DNA from: Burkholderiaceae bacterium
GTDB lineage: Bacteria; Pseudomonadota; Gammaproteobacteria; Burkholderiales; Burkholderiaceae_C
Direction: 5' to 3'
Length of the DNA stretch: 64,000 bases
Assembly (NCBI GenBank): GCA_024235995.1
Contig: JACKLI010000001.1
Span: 3,472,001-3,536,000, forward strand
The first letter of the stretch is position 1; every line of letters starts with the position of its first letter. The notes beneath the pieces were generated by a model. The model was not told the DNA's origin and searched no databases. It saw nothing but the letters and a program-made list of their open reading frames with translations. This document shows positions 1-11,922 of this stretch, one piece after another. The translations under genes and the position numbers were made by a program.

Positions 1-2259
<2,259 letters not shown>

Positions 2260-3293
2260 GCCTTTGGACGGAACGCATCCTGAGCCATTTCACGGCCGAT
2301 CTCACCCGGCTGTGGGTGGCGTGCGACCCTGACGATGTGTTGCTCGACGAGAAGCTGTTGACCGAGCTACGCGGTCGCGGCTTCGAACTGATGCTGTACG
2401 AAGACCCGTTTGCCTTCCGCGCGGAATACGAGGAACGCTATCGCGCGGCATGGGATCGAGGTGAGCCGGGCCCAGCGCCTTCGCTGGTTTTGCATCTGCG
2501 CAGCGCCGATGCGAATGCGTTGCCATGGGACATCGTGCATCACGGGCGTGTGGTGCGCCTCAGCCTTGCCGATCTGTTCCCCAAGCTGGCCTACAGCGCC
2601 GTGCAACAAGTCGAGCCGGAGCATCTTGCCGGGCTGTTTTATGCCCACCAGACGGAATTGCAGAATGCACGCGGCGAGAACGAGTCTAAGGACTTCATCC
2701 TCGAACACGTCTACCAACTGGCGCCGAGGTCGATTCGCAACCCGGTGGACTTCTGGCGCGAGCTGCTGCGAATGCACTTCGCCAACCGCTCATTGCCGCC
2801 CCTGTTTGCCCAGCACGCGGCAAGCATCCTTCAGGGCAAGGGACTGTTCCCGGACCTTCCCGTCGCCACATGGCTGGCATCCAAGAGCGCGCTGCTGCGC
2901 GTGGTACAGGATGCGTGGTACCGCTATCTGAAGACCCTGGGGCTGGATGGCACGCGCACGGGTGAACCGCCACCGCCAGACTACCTCGCCAAGATCGAGA
3001 TTCCGTTCGATCACTCCGATGTGCAGGTGCTGGTCGATTCCATGTTCCTCGACGGCAGCTTGCATCCGCTCGCGGTGCACAGTGTTCCGGCGGGGATGCC
3101 GAGTTGGATCAAGGCCGGCATCGTCCAGGACCCCGCTGCATTGCAGGCTTTGGTGCTCAAAGGCATCGATGGCCTGATCGAGACGACGCCAACGGCCGCC
3201 TCATCGCACAAGGACTGGAGCTGTTGATTCATCAGCACAACTGAGCCAGTGATCACGTTGAATATTGAGCCACTGGGTTGATGGATTCTTTGA

Positions 3294-4109
3294 CTATTCG
3301 GTTGTGGATAAGTCTATCGGGTCTGCTGTTTTTCGATCTCCTTTCTGGCTCTTTGGGCGTTGCTTTGGGGGAGCCGCGCCAGCGGCACTGGAGTGCTTGA
3401 ATCGCCAGCTCTCGTTGCCCGTCTCGACGATGTGGCAATGGTGCGTGAGCCGGTCAAGCAAGGCCGTGGTCATCTTGGCGTCTCCAAAGACGCTGCTCCA
3501 CTCCGAGAAGGTGAGGTTGGTGGTGATCACCACGCTCGTTCGCTCATAGAGTTTGGAGAGCAGGTGGAACAGCATCGCGCCGCCCGACTGCGTGAATGGC
3601 AGGTAGCCCAGTTCATCCAGGATCACCAGATCGACGTACATCAGGCGGTGCGCCATTTGCCCGGCCTTGTTCTGCGCCTTCTCCAGCTCCAGGGCGTTGA
3701 CCAGCTCCACCGTTGAGAAGAAGCGCACCCGCTTGCCATGCATGCGAATGGCCTCGATCCCCAGGCTCGTGGCCAGGTGGGTTTTACCCGTGCCGGGGCC
3801 ACCAACCAGCACCACGTTGTGCGCCGACTCCACGAAGCGAAGGGTGTGCAACTGGCGCACCAGTGCTTCGTCGAGCTGCGCGTGGGCGAAGTCAAAGCCG
3901 GCGAGGTCACGGTGCGAAGGGAAGCGCGCCACGCGCATCTGGTAAGCCATGGAACGCACCTCACGCTGAGCGGTCTCGGCCTTGATGAGCTGGTGCAGCA
4001 CGGCCTCATGATCCAGCGACTTCATGCGGGCGGTGCCCAGTACCTCCGGCCAGGCACTGGCCATGCCGTGCAGGCCCAGCGCTTTGAGGGCATCAATGAC
4101 GTCATGCAT
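3294..4109 (-). CDS. istB: IS21-family helper ATPase IstB (copy 1)
   Basis: 271 aa from ATG 4109, chosen because it overlaps the istA stop by 8 nt and has GGAG 8 nt upstream. An upstream in-frame ATG at 4133 has no better support. It contains an AAA+ ATPase with Walker A GGPGTGKTHLA and Walker B LVILDELGYLPF, as in DnaC/IstB proteins. IstB is the ATP-dependent regulator that helps IstA select the target and assemble the transpososome. The protein is intact and identical to copy 2. Confidence 0.95.
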   Translation of the reverse strand: MHDVIDALKALGLHGMASAWPEVLGTARMKSLDHEAVLHQLIKAETAQREVRSMAYQMRVARFPSHRDLAGFDFAHAQLDEALVRQLHTLRFVESAHNVVLVGGPGTGKTHLATSLGIEAIRMHGKRVRFFSTVELVNALELEKAQNKAGQMAHRLMYVDLVILDELGYLPFTQSGGAMLFHLLSKLYERTSVVITTNLTFSEWSSVFGDAKMTTALLDRLTHHCHIVETGNESWRFKHSSAAGAAPPKQRPKSQKGDRKTADPIDLSTTE

Positions 4110-5637
4110 GGTCGGACTCCGGTGATGCCTCATGAGGCTGGACGTTGCGCAGTGCGTCGTAGCGCTGCAGGTTGGCCAGTGGCGGCGTGTTGAGCTTGAG
4201 CATCGTGGCCACCGGTGGCTCGGGCACGCGCTGCTCCTTCAGACGCGAGAGCACGTTGAGCACGTGCTCGGCACTCACCCGCCCGGACTGCAGCGCCAGC
4301 TCTACCGCCACCACCACGGCCTCCAGTCCATGCAGGCTCACCCCCATGAGCACCTGCGCCATCACCCTGTCGCCACCGCTGTGGCGCAGCAACTGGCGCT
4401 GCATTTCCTGCAGTGGCTCGGGCATGGTCTTGAAGGGCGCGCCGTTGCGCAGCGCGCCGGGCTTTCGCTCGATGAGCGCGATGTAATGCATCCAGTCGTA
4501 GAGCGTCTGATCACGTTCGAAGCTGCGCGCCAGGCGCACCTGTCGCCCATCGGGCCCGACCACCAGCAGGCCATCCGCGTAGGCCCGCAGACTGACCACC
4601 GCATGAATCCATTCACACGGCACGCTGTAGCGGTTGCGCTGGAAGTGGATCAGTGCGGTCGCAGAGACCCGTACCGGCTGCTCCACGTAGCCATCAAACG
4701 CACGGGGGTTGGGCATGAGACGAGCACGTTCGTCCTGCCAGACATCGGCCACCGTGAGCTGAGTCCATTCCGGGTGACTCATCTCAGCCCAGGCCTTCAC
4801 GCAGGCCTGCTGCAACCAGTCGTTGAGTTCACCAAGCGTCCCCCAGCGCCGCTCGCTGGCCTCACGCCAGATGTCCTTGCGCCGATCCTGAACGTTCTTC
4901 TCCACGACCCCCTTCTCCCAGCCGGCGGCCCGGTTGCAGAACTCCGGCTCGAACAGGTAGTGCCCGGTCATCGCCTCGAAGCGTGCATTGACGCTGCGCT
5001 GTTTGCCATGGCCGACCTTGTCCACAGCGGTCTTCATGTTGTCGTAGATGCCCCGCCGGGGCACGCCACCGAAGAGGGCGAACGCCCGTGCGTGCGCATC
5101 GAACAGCATCTCGTGCGCTTGGCTGTAGTACGCCACCAGGCAGAAGGCGCGACTGGCCGCCAGCTTGGTGTGTGCCACTTCCAGGCGGCGGCGCAGCCCG
5201 CCGATGAACAGGTACTCGCAGCTCCAGTCGAACTGGAACGCCTCGCCCAACTCGAAGCTCAGCGGCACGAACCCCGCACCACGCGCAGCGTTGCCTTGCT
5301 CTTGCTGCCAGCGCTGGGCAAAGGCGTAGACCGGCCCTCGGCTGCCGCTGTAGCCCTGCGCGCGCAGCGCCTCAAACATGGCCTTGATCCCGCGTCGATC
5401 GCGTTTGCTGCGATGGCTATCGGCCTTGAGCCATTGGCTCAACTGCTCCTTGTACGGATCCAGGATGCTGGGGCCCGACACCCGCTGCGGGTATCGGGGT
5501 TCGGCCATCTGCCCGTCTTTGAGCCACTTGGTGGCTGTGTTGCGCGAGATGCCCAGGCGCCGGCTGGCCTCGCGCACCGACACGTCCTGCCTCAGCACGA
5601 GGCGGCGTAACTTGCTCAATGTGCTCACGTTGATCAC
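4102..5637 (-). CDS. istA: IS21-family transposase IstA (copy 1)
   Basis: 511 aa. The N-terminal helix-turn-helix (VREASRRLGISRNTATKWL, about residues 21-39) is followed by an rve-type DDE integrase core: FQFDWS (first Asp), IYDNMKTAV (second Asp) and GVVEKNV (Glu). This is the DNA-cleaving and joining subunit of the IS21 transposase. It starts 106 nt inside the right end of the element and overlaps istB by 8 nt. Length and domain order are normal and all three acidic residues are present, so it looks active. A long open frame on the opposite strand (4132-5610) is a high-GC shadow. Confidence 0.96.
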   Translation of the reverse strand: MINVSTLSKLRRLVLRQDVSVREASRRLGISRNTATKWLKDGQMAEPRYPQRVSGPSILDPYKEQLSQWLKADSHRSKRDRRGIKAMFEALRAQGYSGSRGPVYAFAQRWQQEQGNAARGAGFVPLSFELGEAFQFDWSCEYLFIGGLRRRLEVAHTKLAASRAFCLVAYYSQAHEMLFDAHARAFALFGGVPRRGIYDNMKTAVDKVGHGKQRSVNARFEAMTGHYLFEPEFCNRAAGWEKGVVEKNVQDRRKDIWREASERRWGTLGELNDWLQQACVKAWAEMSHPEWTQLTVADVWQDERARLMPNPRAFDGYVEQPVRVSATALIHFQRNRYSVPCEWIHAVVSLRAYADGLLVVGPDGRQVRLARSFERDQTLYDWMHYIALIERKPGALRNGAPFKTMPEPLQEMQRQLLRHSGGDRVMAQVLMGVSLHGLEAVVVAVELALQSGRVSAEHVLNVLSRLKEQRVPEPPVATMLKLNTPPLANLQRYDALRNVQPHEASPESDHA

Positions 5638-6795
5638 TCCTGCTCCCCCGTGCTGAAAAATTCAGCAGGATAGAGCGGCAACGTGGCTCAAATTTCAACG
5701 TGAATGCGTCCCGAAATGGCCCAGCTTTGGAAATGAATCAACATGGAGCGAGTTCGCCAAACGCTACGGTGAGATCCTGGCCCGCACGCATGGTCTGCCA
5801 GGTACGGAAGGCAGCGAACACCTGCCGGTGATTCGAGAGCGGATCAAGACCTTGCAGGCGCAATCAGACGAGGGTCTGCGAGCCTGGGTCGCAGCCAAGC
5901 ATTACGCCGACCTGATCCTGCAGCCGGTGACCAAGGGCCCGGTGATGGTGCACCACGTGCCGCGCTTCTTGCGCCATCGGCGGTCCGCAGGGGAAACCAA
6001 GGTGGCTCTACTGGTATTCGACGGGCTGGCCTTCGACCAGTGGGTACAGATCCGCGAGCGCCTGATCGCCACCACGAAACGTTTCGCGTTCGACGAGGGA
6101 ACCGTGTTTGCATGGCTGCCGACCGTGACGTCGGTGTCGCGTCAGGCGCTGTTCTCCGGGCTGAAACCGCGAGAGTTCGACGACTCCATCGACAGGACGG
6201 ACAAGGAGGAATCCTTGTGGAAGACGTTCTGGCAGAACGAAGGCGTCAATTCGAATGAGGTGATGTATCGACGCGCGCTGCGTCAGACCCATCAGCTCGA
6301 CGCACTGGAAGCGGATTTGATCGACCGGCGCCCGAAGGTGGTGGGCCTGGTCATCGATGAGGTGGACGATCGGCTCCACAAGGAGCGCTCCAAGAAGGAC
6401 GTGGCGATGTGGATTGGGAACTGGTTGACGACCGGTTTCGTCGACCGGCTGTTCTCGCTGCTGCTGGACAAGGGATACCACATCTATCTCACGGCGGACC
6501 ACGGCAACGTGGAGTCCACCGGCGTCGGCAGGCCCAGCCAGGGCGTGATTGCTGAGACGCGCGGAGAGCGCGTCCGGGTCTACCGGAGTGAGCCATTGCT
6601 GGCCGATTCCGCTGCGGCCTATCCCACCACAGTCAGGTTGGACATCGCTGGACTGCCCGCGAACTTCATGCCCCTATTCGCGGGCGGACGAACCGCCTTT
6701 GTGCCCGAGGGCGAGCAGGTAGTGGTCCACGGCGGGGTGTCGGTCGAAGAGTTGATCGTGCCCTTTGTGAAAGTCAGTTATGTGATTGGTACCGA

Positions 6796-7518
6796 ATGAA
6801 TTCATCAGCCCCAAAAATAGGCTTTGATCGGTTCATTCAGCTTGATTGGGCGGCTGCGGCACTGAATGTTCGTGCAGGCGTGGCTGGGCTAGATGATCTG
6901 AATGCACTGCTTGATGCAGCCGAACTTGGCGTGGAAGCCAAGAAAAAAACACGCACCGTACTGAATCGGCTGTGGCTGGAGCCGCGCGCCGAACTGGTCG
7001 ATTACGCGGATCGCGGCGTGGCCATCCACAAGACGCAGCCGGACATACCTGTCGCGGCGCTGTGCTGGGGCATGTCCGTGGCGACGTACCCGTTCTTTGG
7101 CAAGGTGGCCGAGCTGGTGGGCCGCTTGTCCGCCATTCAGGGCGACTGTGCGTCCGCCGAGGTCCATCGGCGCATGAGTGAAACCTATGGGGAGCGCGAA
7201 GGCACCCGGCGTATGACCAACATGGTCATCCAGAGCCAGGCGAGCTGGGGCGCTGTGGAGCGGGTCGAGAAAGGCAAGCGCGTCATTCGCTTGCCACAGA
7301 CGAGTATCGACAACGATGCGCTCACTGCTTGGCTGATCGAAGCTGCTGTGCGCTACGCAGGTAAGCCCGTTTCAGTACCCAGTCTGCAGTCGCTGCCCGT
7401 GCTGTTCCCGTTCAACTTGACGCGGCCTCTGGCCTACGTGGTGTCGAACAGCCCGAACCTCGACCTCCGGTCGGAAGGCCCGAGTAACCAGTTCGTCGCT
7501 TTGCGCGCCACCCTCTGA
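6796..7518 (+). CDS. BREX-associated protein, possibly divergent BrxA (DUF1819-like)
   Basis: 240 aa, overlapping the pglZ stop by 4 nt (ATGA), so it belongs to the BREX operon. There is no signal peptide or membrane segment. The pattern KKKTRTVLNRLWLEP near residue 50, then a helical segment with ALCWGMSVATYPFFGKV near residue 90 and a central YGEREGTRRM near residue 135, resembles the overall layout of BrxA/DUF1819 proteins. BrxA is often the last gene of type-3 BREX loci. This is a by-eye resemblance, not a confident family call. BrxA is a small DNA-binding protein needed for some BREX systems. If the IS in pglZ is polar, this gene may be poorly expressed. Confidence 0.6.
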   Translation: MNSSAPKIGFDRFIQLDWAAAALNVRAGVAGLDDLNALLDAAELGVEAKKKTRTVLNRLWLEPRAELVDYADRGVAIHKTQPDIPVAALCWGMSVATYPFFGKVAELVGRLSAIQGDCASAEVHRRMSETYGEREGTRRMTNMVIQSQASWGAVERVEKGKRVIRLPQTSIDNDALTAWLIEAAVRYAGKPVSVPSLQSLPVLFPFNLTRPLAYVVSNSPNLDLRSEGPSNQFVALRATL

Positions 7519-7526
7519 GGACAGAC

Positions 7527-9749
7527 ATGAATACAAAAACAGACAGCACAGGCGCGCAAGCAAATTGGTTCGTCGGCGCGAGCTATGGCGGTACTGATGA
7601 TCAGATGCCGCGATTTCTTGCAGAAGGAATTTGGGAGAACGGCTACGACGACAAGCTCCTCGATGTGGTGCGTTCCATGCGCCCGGGAGAGCGGATCGCC
7701 ATCAAGTCGTCTTACACGCGAAAGCACGGTCTGCCATTCGATAGCCGAGGCCGGGCGGTTTCGGTTATGGGCATCAAGGCGGTCGGCACGATCACCGAAA
7801 ACCTGAACGACGGGAAGCGGGTGAAGGTGGACTGGGCCAAGGTCGAGCCGGTACGGGAATGGTACTTCTACACTCACCGAGCAACGATCTGGCGCGTGCT
7901 GCCCGGCGAATGGATGAACGATGCGCTGATTGCATTTGCGTTTGACGGCAAGCCGCAGGATGTAGATCGCTTTCGCAACGAGCCCTTTTGGCGGGAGCGT
8001 TACGGCACGACTTCGCCAGAAAAGCAGCGCTTCGAGTGGACGGACTTCTACGAGGCAGTGGCCGAAAAGCTGCTGGTCCACGCAGACGATCGAACTCCGC
8101 TCATCGAGGGCATCCACGAGATCGCGTCCCGGGTGCCGGGGCTGACCTATCTCCAGGATAAGTTTCCCGATGGAACCAGTGGTCCGCTGCGGGACATTTG
8201 CCCTTTCACCACGATGGGCACCTTTAACCGGTCCATGACCGATGCCAACCGCAAGACCATCGCGGGCGAACTTGCCAAGTTGCTGGGTGTGACGGTGCCG
8301 GTCCCGCTTTCATTCGAAGGCATTCCCGTTCTCAACAACCAACGTTCCTGGTTTTTCGCCTATGCCGACAAGCGTGGTGCGGGCGACATCGACGCGCTAT
8401 GGAAGGTATTCGTTGCCGCGAGCAAGATGGTCGATGGCGACCAGTTGGACACTCGCGATGCCTTCATCCGGGCTTATGACGAGGCAACCCAAGTGTGGGG
8501 TGTCGCATGGAACCTTTCGACAGGTCTCTACTGGGCGCATCCGTGGGAATTCCTGACCCTTGATAGCCAGTCGCGCCACTACATCAACAAGCGGCTCGGC
8601 CTGAATGTCGCCATCAGTGGTCAGCAAGGCCCATGTGATGGTCGGGCCTATCTGAAGCTGCTGGACGATTTGCGTTCGCGCTTCGGCGAAGACGGCTATC
8701 CGGTCCACAGTTTCCCGGACTTGTCGCTTGCGTCCTGGATGTACAAAGATCCGGTTGACGAGCCTGTGCCGGCTGGCGATATCGGTACCAATGCCGGAGC
8801 AGAACAGGAAACTGAAGGTGAAGTTCGCGAAGCCTTTCAGGTGGCAGCGCCAATCGTTCCCTACTCGGTGGAGGACATCCTCAAGGACGGCTGTTTCCTG
8901 GAGCGGGCCGAGATTGACCGCTTGCTCGATCGTCTGCGCACAAAAAAGAACCTCATCCTTCAGGGGCCTCCGGGCACGGGCAAGACCTGGCTAGCCAAAC
9001 GGCTCGCGTTCGCGCTGATGGGGCAGAAGGACGACAGCAAGGTCCGCGCAGTGCAGTTCCACCCCAACCTGTCCTACGAGGACTTTGTTCGAGGATGGCG
9101 CCCCACTGGCGAAGGCAAGTTGTCGCTGGCGGACGGTGTCTTCATGGAAGCCATCAAGGCTGCATCGAAGGAGCCTTCGTCGAAGTTTGTCGTGGTGATC
9201 GAGGAGATCAACCGTGGAAACCCGGCGCAGATCTTCGGCGAGTTGCTGACGCTGCTTGAGGCGGGCAAACGGACGCCCAACGAAGCGCTGGAACTCTGTT
9301 ATCCGGATGCGGACGGCAAACGACGTCCCGTCCATATTCCCGAGAATCTCTATGTGGTCGGCACCATGAATATTGCCGACCGATCACTTGCACTGGTCGA
9401 TCTGGCATTGCGTCGCCGCTTTGCTTTCGTTGGGCTGGAGCCAAGACTGGGCCAGGTTTGGCGGGATTGGGTGGTCAAGGAGTGTGCTGTCGATCCGGGC
9501 TTGGTCGCGGATATCGAGCGCCGTATCGCCGAGCTGAACGACCAGATCGCGGCGGACGCGCGCCTTGGCAAGCAATTCCGAATTGGTCACAGCTATGTGA
9601 CCCCTGCACATCGACTGGAAGCCGGAGACACGAAGAAGTGGTTCCTGCAGGTCGTGGAAACGGAGATCGGCCCGTTGCTGGATGAATACTGGTTCGACGC
9701 GCCCGACGAAGCACAAAAGGCGATTGCACGGCTGACGCAGGGCTGGTGA
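7527..9749 (+). CDS. mcrB: McrB-type AAA+ GTPase subunit with EVE-like N-terminal domain
   Basis: 740 aa with a GAGG ribosome site 6 nt before the ATG. Residues about 10-140 (ANWFVGASYGG..., YTHRATIWRV) look like an EVE/PUA-type module that could read a modified base. Residues 480-487 are the Walker A GPPGTGKT, 553-563 carry VVVIEEINRGNP (McrB-type Walker B), and a later segment carries MNIADRSLALVDLALRRRFAF (sensor and arginine finger region, given here without a break of more than twenty residues intended as a locator only at about 613). In McrBC the GTP-driven McrB ring recognises modified DNA and powers the McrC nuclease. It is 8 nt from the preceding gene and overlaps mcrC by 1 nt, so it sits in one operon with the BREX genes. 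Confidence 0.88.
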   Translation: MNTKTDSTGAQANWFVGASYGGTDDQMPRFLAEGIWENGYDDKLLDVVRSMRPGERIAIKSSYTRKHGLPFDSRGRAVSVMGIKAVGTITENLNDGKRVKVDWAKVEPVREWYFYTHRATIWRVLPGEWMNDALIAFAFDGKPQDVDRFRNEPFWRERYGTTSPEKQRFEWTDFYEAVAEKLLVHADDRTPLIEGIHEIASRVPGLTYLQDKFPDGTSGPLRDICPFTTMGTFNRSMTDANRKTIAGELAKLLGVTVPVPLSFEGIPVLNNQRSWFFAYADKRGAGDIDALWKVFVAASKMVDGDQLDTRDAFIRAYDEATQVWGVAWNLSTGLYWAHPWEFLTLDSQSRHYINKRLGLNVAISGQQGPCDGRAYLKLLDDLRSRFGEDGYPVHSFPDLSLASWMYKDPVDEPVPAGDIGTNAGAEQETEGEVREAFQVAAPIVPYSVEDILKDGCFLERAEIDRLLDRLRTKKNLILQGPPGTGKTWLAKRLAFALMGQKDDSKVRAVQFHPNLSYEDFVRGWRPTGEGKLSLADGVFMEAIKAASKEPSSKFVVVIEEINRGNPAQIFGELLTLLEAGKRTPNEALELCYPDADGKRRPVHIPENLYVVGTMNIADRSLALVDLALRRRFAFVGLEPRLGQVWRDWVVKECAVDPGLVADIERRIAELNDQIAADARLGKQFRIGHSYVTPAHRLEAGDTKKWFLQVVETEIGPLLDEYWFDAPDEAQKAIARLTQGW

Positions 9750-10888
9750 TGACCGCCGTCGCAGAACAGGTGGAAAGTGCATCCATGAGCGCTGAGGGTT
9801 TCATCGGACGCATTCCGGTGCGCAACCTCTGGCTGCTGATGCTCTACGCCTCTGACCTGTTCCGCACTCGCGGCATCGGCAAGATCGGCTTGGAAGACAG
9901 CCCGGACGATCTACCGGATCTAGTCGCGGAGATCCTTGCCCACGCGGTTGAGCTGCGACAGCGTCGCCGCTTGAGTCTTGGATATCGATCTCGTGACGCA
10001 GTCATCAATCGCGTGCGTGGCCGGATCGACGTCCTGACCACCGAACGCCATCAGTTGATGGATAGAGGCTTGGTGGCGTGCCGGTTCGACGAACTCACCA
10101 TCGACACCCCACGCAATCGTTTCGTACGAGCAGCATTGGAGTCCATCTCCACGATCGTTCAGAGGAAGGACGTTGCCCATCGGTGCCGCGCACTTGCGGG
10201 TGGCATGAAGGCAATGGGTGTATCAGGGGACGCACCGACCCGCGCCCAAATGAGCACCGATCGTTTCGGCCGTAACGATGCGGACGACCGGTTCATGGTG
10301 GCAGCCGCAAAGCTGGCGTTCGACCTAGTGCTACCTACGGAGGCGTCGGGTGCGAATGTGCTCTCTCTGCCGGACAGAGAAGCGACGTGGGTACGCCGTT
10401 TGTTCGAGCGGGCGGTGGGCGGCTTCTACGAAGTCGTATTGAGTCCGCAGGGCTGGCGGGTGCTATGCGGCGGGACGATGGGCTGGCAGATCGAGCAGAA
10501 GACGGCGGGGATCGACAAGATCCTGCCGACGATGCGAACTGATGTCGTGCTCGACCACCCGTCATCCGGGCAGAGGATCGTCATCGATACCAAGTTCACC
10601 TCGATTGTGACGAGCGGTTGGTACCGTGAGGAAACCCTACGCAGCGGATACGTGTACCAGATCTACGCCTATCTGCGCTCCCAGGTTGGGTGCGGTGATG
10701 CGCTTGCGGATCACGCGAGTGGATTGTTGTTGCATCCCGCGATCGGCCAGATGGTCGACGAGACAGTGCTGATCCAGGGGCACGCCATTCGATTTGCCAC
10801 TGTGGATTTGACGGCAACTCCTGCGGACATCCGAGCGCAACTGCTGCGACTCTGCGTGCCAGACCACGCGATGAATACGGGCGCGTGA
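9749..10888 (+). CDS. mcrC: McrC-type endonuclease subunit of type IV restriction system
   Basis: 379 aa from ATG 9749, overlapping the mcrB stop as TGATG; an in-frame GTG at 9746 is an alternative. The N-terminal GFIGRIPVRNLWLLMLYA and the stretch RGRIDVLTTERHQ are typical of McrC. The nuclease centre is a PD-(D/E)xK site: RTDVVLDH near residue 264 and VIDTKFTS near 279, that is D...DxK. McrC docks on the McrB hexamer and cuts DNA carrying methylated or otherwise modified cytosines. Because mcrB and mcrC are intact, this may be the working restriction system of the island, complementing or replacing the broken BREX locus. Confidence 0.88.
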   Translation: MTAVAEQVESASMSAEGFIGRIPVRNLWLLMLYASDLFRTRGIGKIGLEDSPDDLPDLVAEILAHAVELRQRRRLSLGYRSRDAVINRVRGRIDVLTTERHQLMDRGLVACRFDELTIDTPRNRFVRAALESISTIVQRKDVAHRCRALAGGMKAMGVSGDAPTRAQMSTDRFGRNDADDRFMVAAAKLAFDLVLPTEASGANVLSLPDREATWVRRLFERAVGGFYEVVLSPQGWRVLCGGTMGWQIEQKTAGIDKILPTMRTDVVLDHPSSGQRIVIDTKFTSIVTSGWYREETLRSGYVYQIYAYLRSQVGCGDALADHASGLLLHPAIGQMVDETVLIQGHAIRFATVDLTATPADIRAQLLRLCVPDHAMNTGA

Positions 10889-10894
10889 AAGAAC

Positions 10895-11908
10895 ATGGAC
10901 AGAATCGAAATCGACACTTGGGCAGACATCAGCGCGGAAAGTTGGAATTCCCTCCTTCTGGGCAACGGCGCCAGCATCGCCATCCACAAGGAGTTTGCCT
11001 ATCCAACACTTCACAGCGTTGCTGACGCAAAAGGGTTGCTCGCAACCACCGCGCCAATATTCGCCAAGCTCGGCACGACCGACTTCGAACATGTTCTGCT
11101 CGCCTGCTGGTATGCCGAGCACGTCAACGTTGCCTTGGGGACTCCGTCTGCCGACATCTCTGCGGCATATGCGGAAGTGCGAACAGCGCTGATCGAAGCT
11201 GTGCACAGCGTGCATCCGATACATGCCGATGTCGCCGCCGAATTACAACGGGTCGGTACATTCGCGAGCGCGTTCCCGACTGTCGTCAGCCTGAACTACG
11301 ACCTCACCTTGTACTGGGCCATGCTGCTGTTCAATGCAGCAAACGGTAGCTGGTTCAAGGATGCCTTCCATCACGGTGAATTTCAGACGGACTGGGAGTA
11401 CCTCCGGAGGCCATATGGGCACGCCGCCGGAGCAACGCTGGTTTTCTACCCGCACGGCAGTCTTTCTGTGGCTCGCGACTACATTGGTGACGAGACAAAG
11501 ATCGCGGCATCCACTGGCGCGACGGGCGATTTGCTCGAAGCGATAACCCGAAAGTGGTCGTCCGGGCACTACGTACCGGTGTTTGTTAGCGAAGGAACCA
11601 GCAAGGAGAAAGTCGCCGCGATTCGCCGGAGTCACTACCTGACGAACGTGTACGAGGAAGTCCTGCCAGCGATCGGCGAGAGTTTGGTCGTTTATGGCTG
11701 GAGCTTTGACGAACGGGACCAGCATGTGCTTGATGCAATCTCGGCGAATACGCCGAAGCGAATGGCTGTCTCGGTGTTCACGGGTCAACCAGACGGAGAT
11801 CAGCAGGCGTTCTGCCATCAGGTGCTCAAGGCCACTGGCTGGTCCTTGCCTGGTACAGAGGTCACGTTCTTCGATTCGCGGAGCCCGGGTTGCTGGAACA
11901 ATCCATGA
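10895..11908 (+). CDS. DUF4917 SIR2-like protein, predicted NAD-binding defence effector
   Basis: 337 aa, 6 nt after mcrC. SIR2-fold signatures are visible: LLLGNGASI (residues 20-28, nucleotide loop), VSLNYDLTLYW near 130, FYPHGSL near 185 and YGWSFDERDQHVLDAI near 267. SIR2-like proteins in defence islands often hydrolyse NAD+ to abort infection; DUF4917 members are frequent defence-island neighbours but poorly studied. No partner sensor is adjacent other than McrBC. The gene ends only 14 bp from the convergent spanin gene of the prophage, with just a tiny inverted repeat (GTGCT-G-AGCAC) and no obvious terminator between. NADase activity is inference. Confidence 0.75.
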   Translation: MDRIEIDTWADISAESWNSLLLGNGASIAIHKEFAYPTLHSVADAKGLLATTAPIFAKLGTTDFEHVLLACWYAEHVNVALGTPSADISAAYAEVRTALIEAVHSVHPIHADVAAELQRVGTFASAFPTVVSLNYDLTLYWAMLLFNAANGSWFKDAFHHGEFQTDWEYLRRPYGHAAGATLVFYPHGSLSVARDYIGDETKIAASTGATGDLLEAITRKWSSGHYVPVFVSEGTSKEKVAAIRRSHYLTNVYEEVLPAIGESLVVYGWSFDERDQHVLDAISANTPKRMAVSVFTGQPDGDQQAFCHQVLKATGWSLPGTEVTFFDSRSPGCWNNP

Positions 11909-11922
11909 TGACGTGCTGAGCA

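Larger units (their letters stand above)
3222..5743 (-). mobile_element. IS21-family insertion sequence, copy 1 (2522 bp)
   Basis: Ends are perfect inverted repeats of at least 11 bp: TGTTGATTCAT at the left, ATGAATCAACA at the right. A second terminal repeat (TCACGTTGAA-(TA)-TTGAGCCAC) lies about 30 bp inside each end, typical of the multiple terminal repeats of IS21 elements. The flanking 6-bp target duplication TGGAGC is at 3216-3221 and 5744-5749. It carries istA and istB on the minus strand. The proteins are identical to those of copy 2 at 48907-51428, so transposition was recent. It splits pglZ. Confidence 0.97.

Noticed and set aside
4132..5610. 492-codon open frame antisense to istA (and its twin at 49817-51295)
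   Set aside because: Exactly shadows a well-supported transposase; composition is His/Gln/Val-rich as expected for the complement of GC-rich codons, with no domain or ribosome site.
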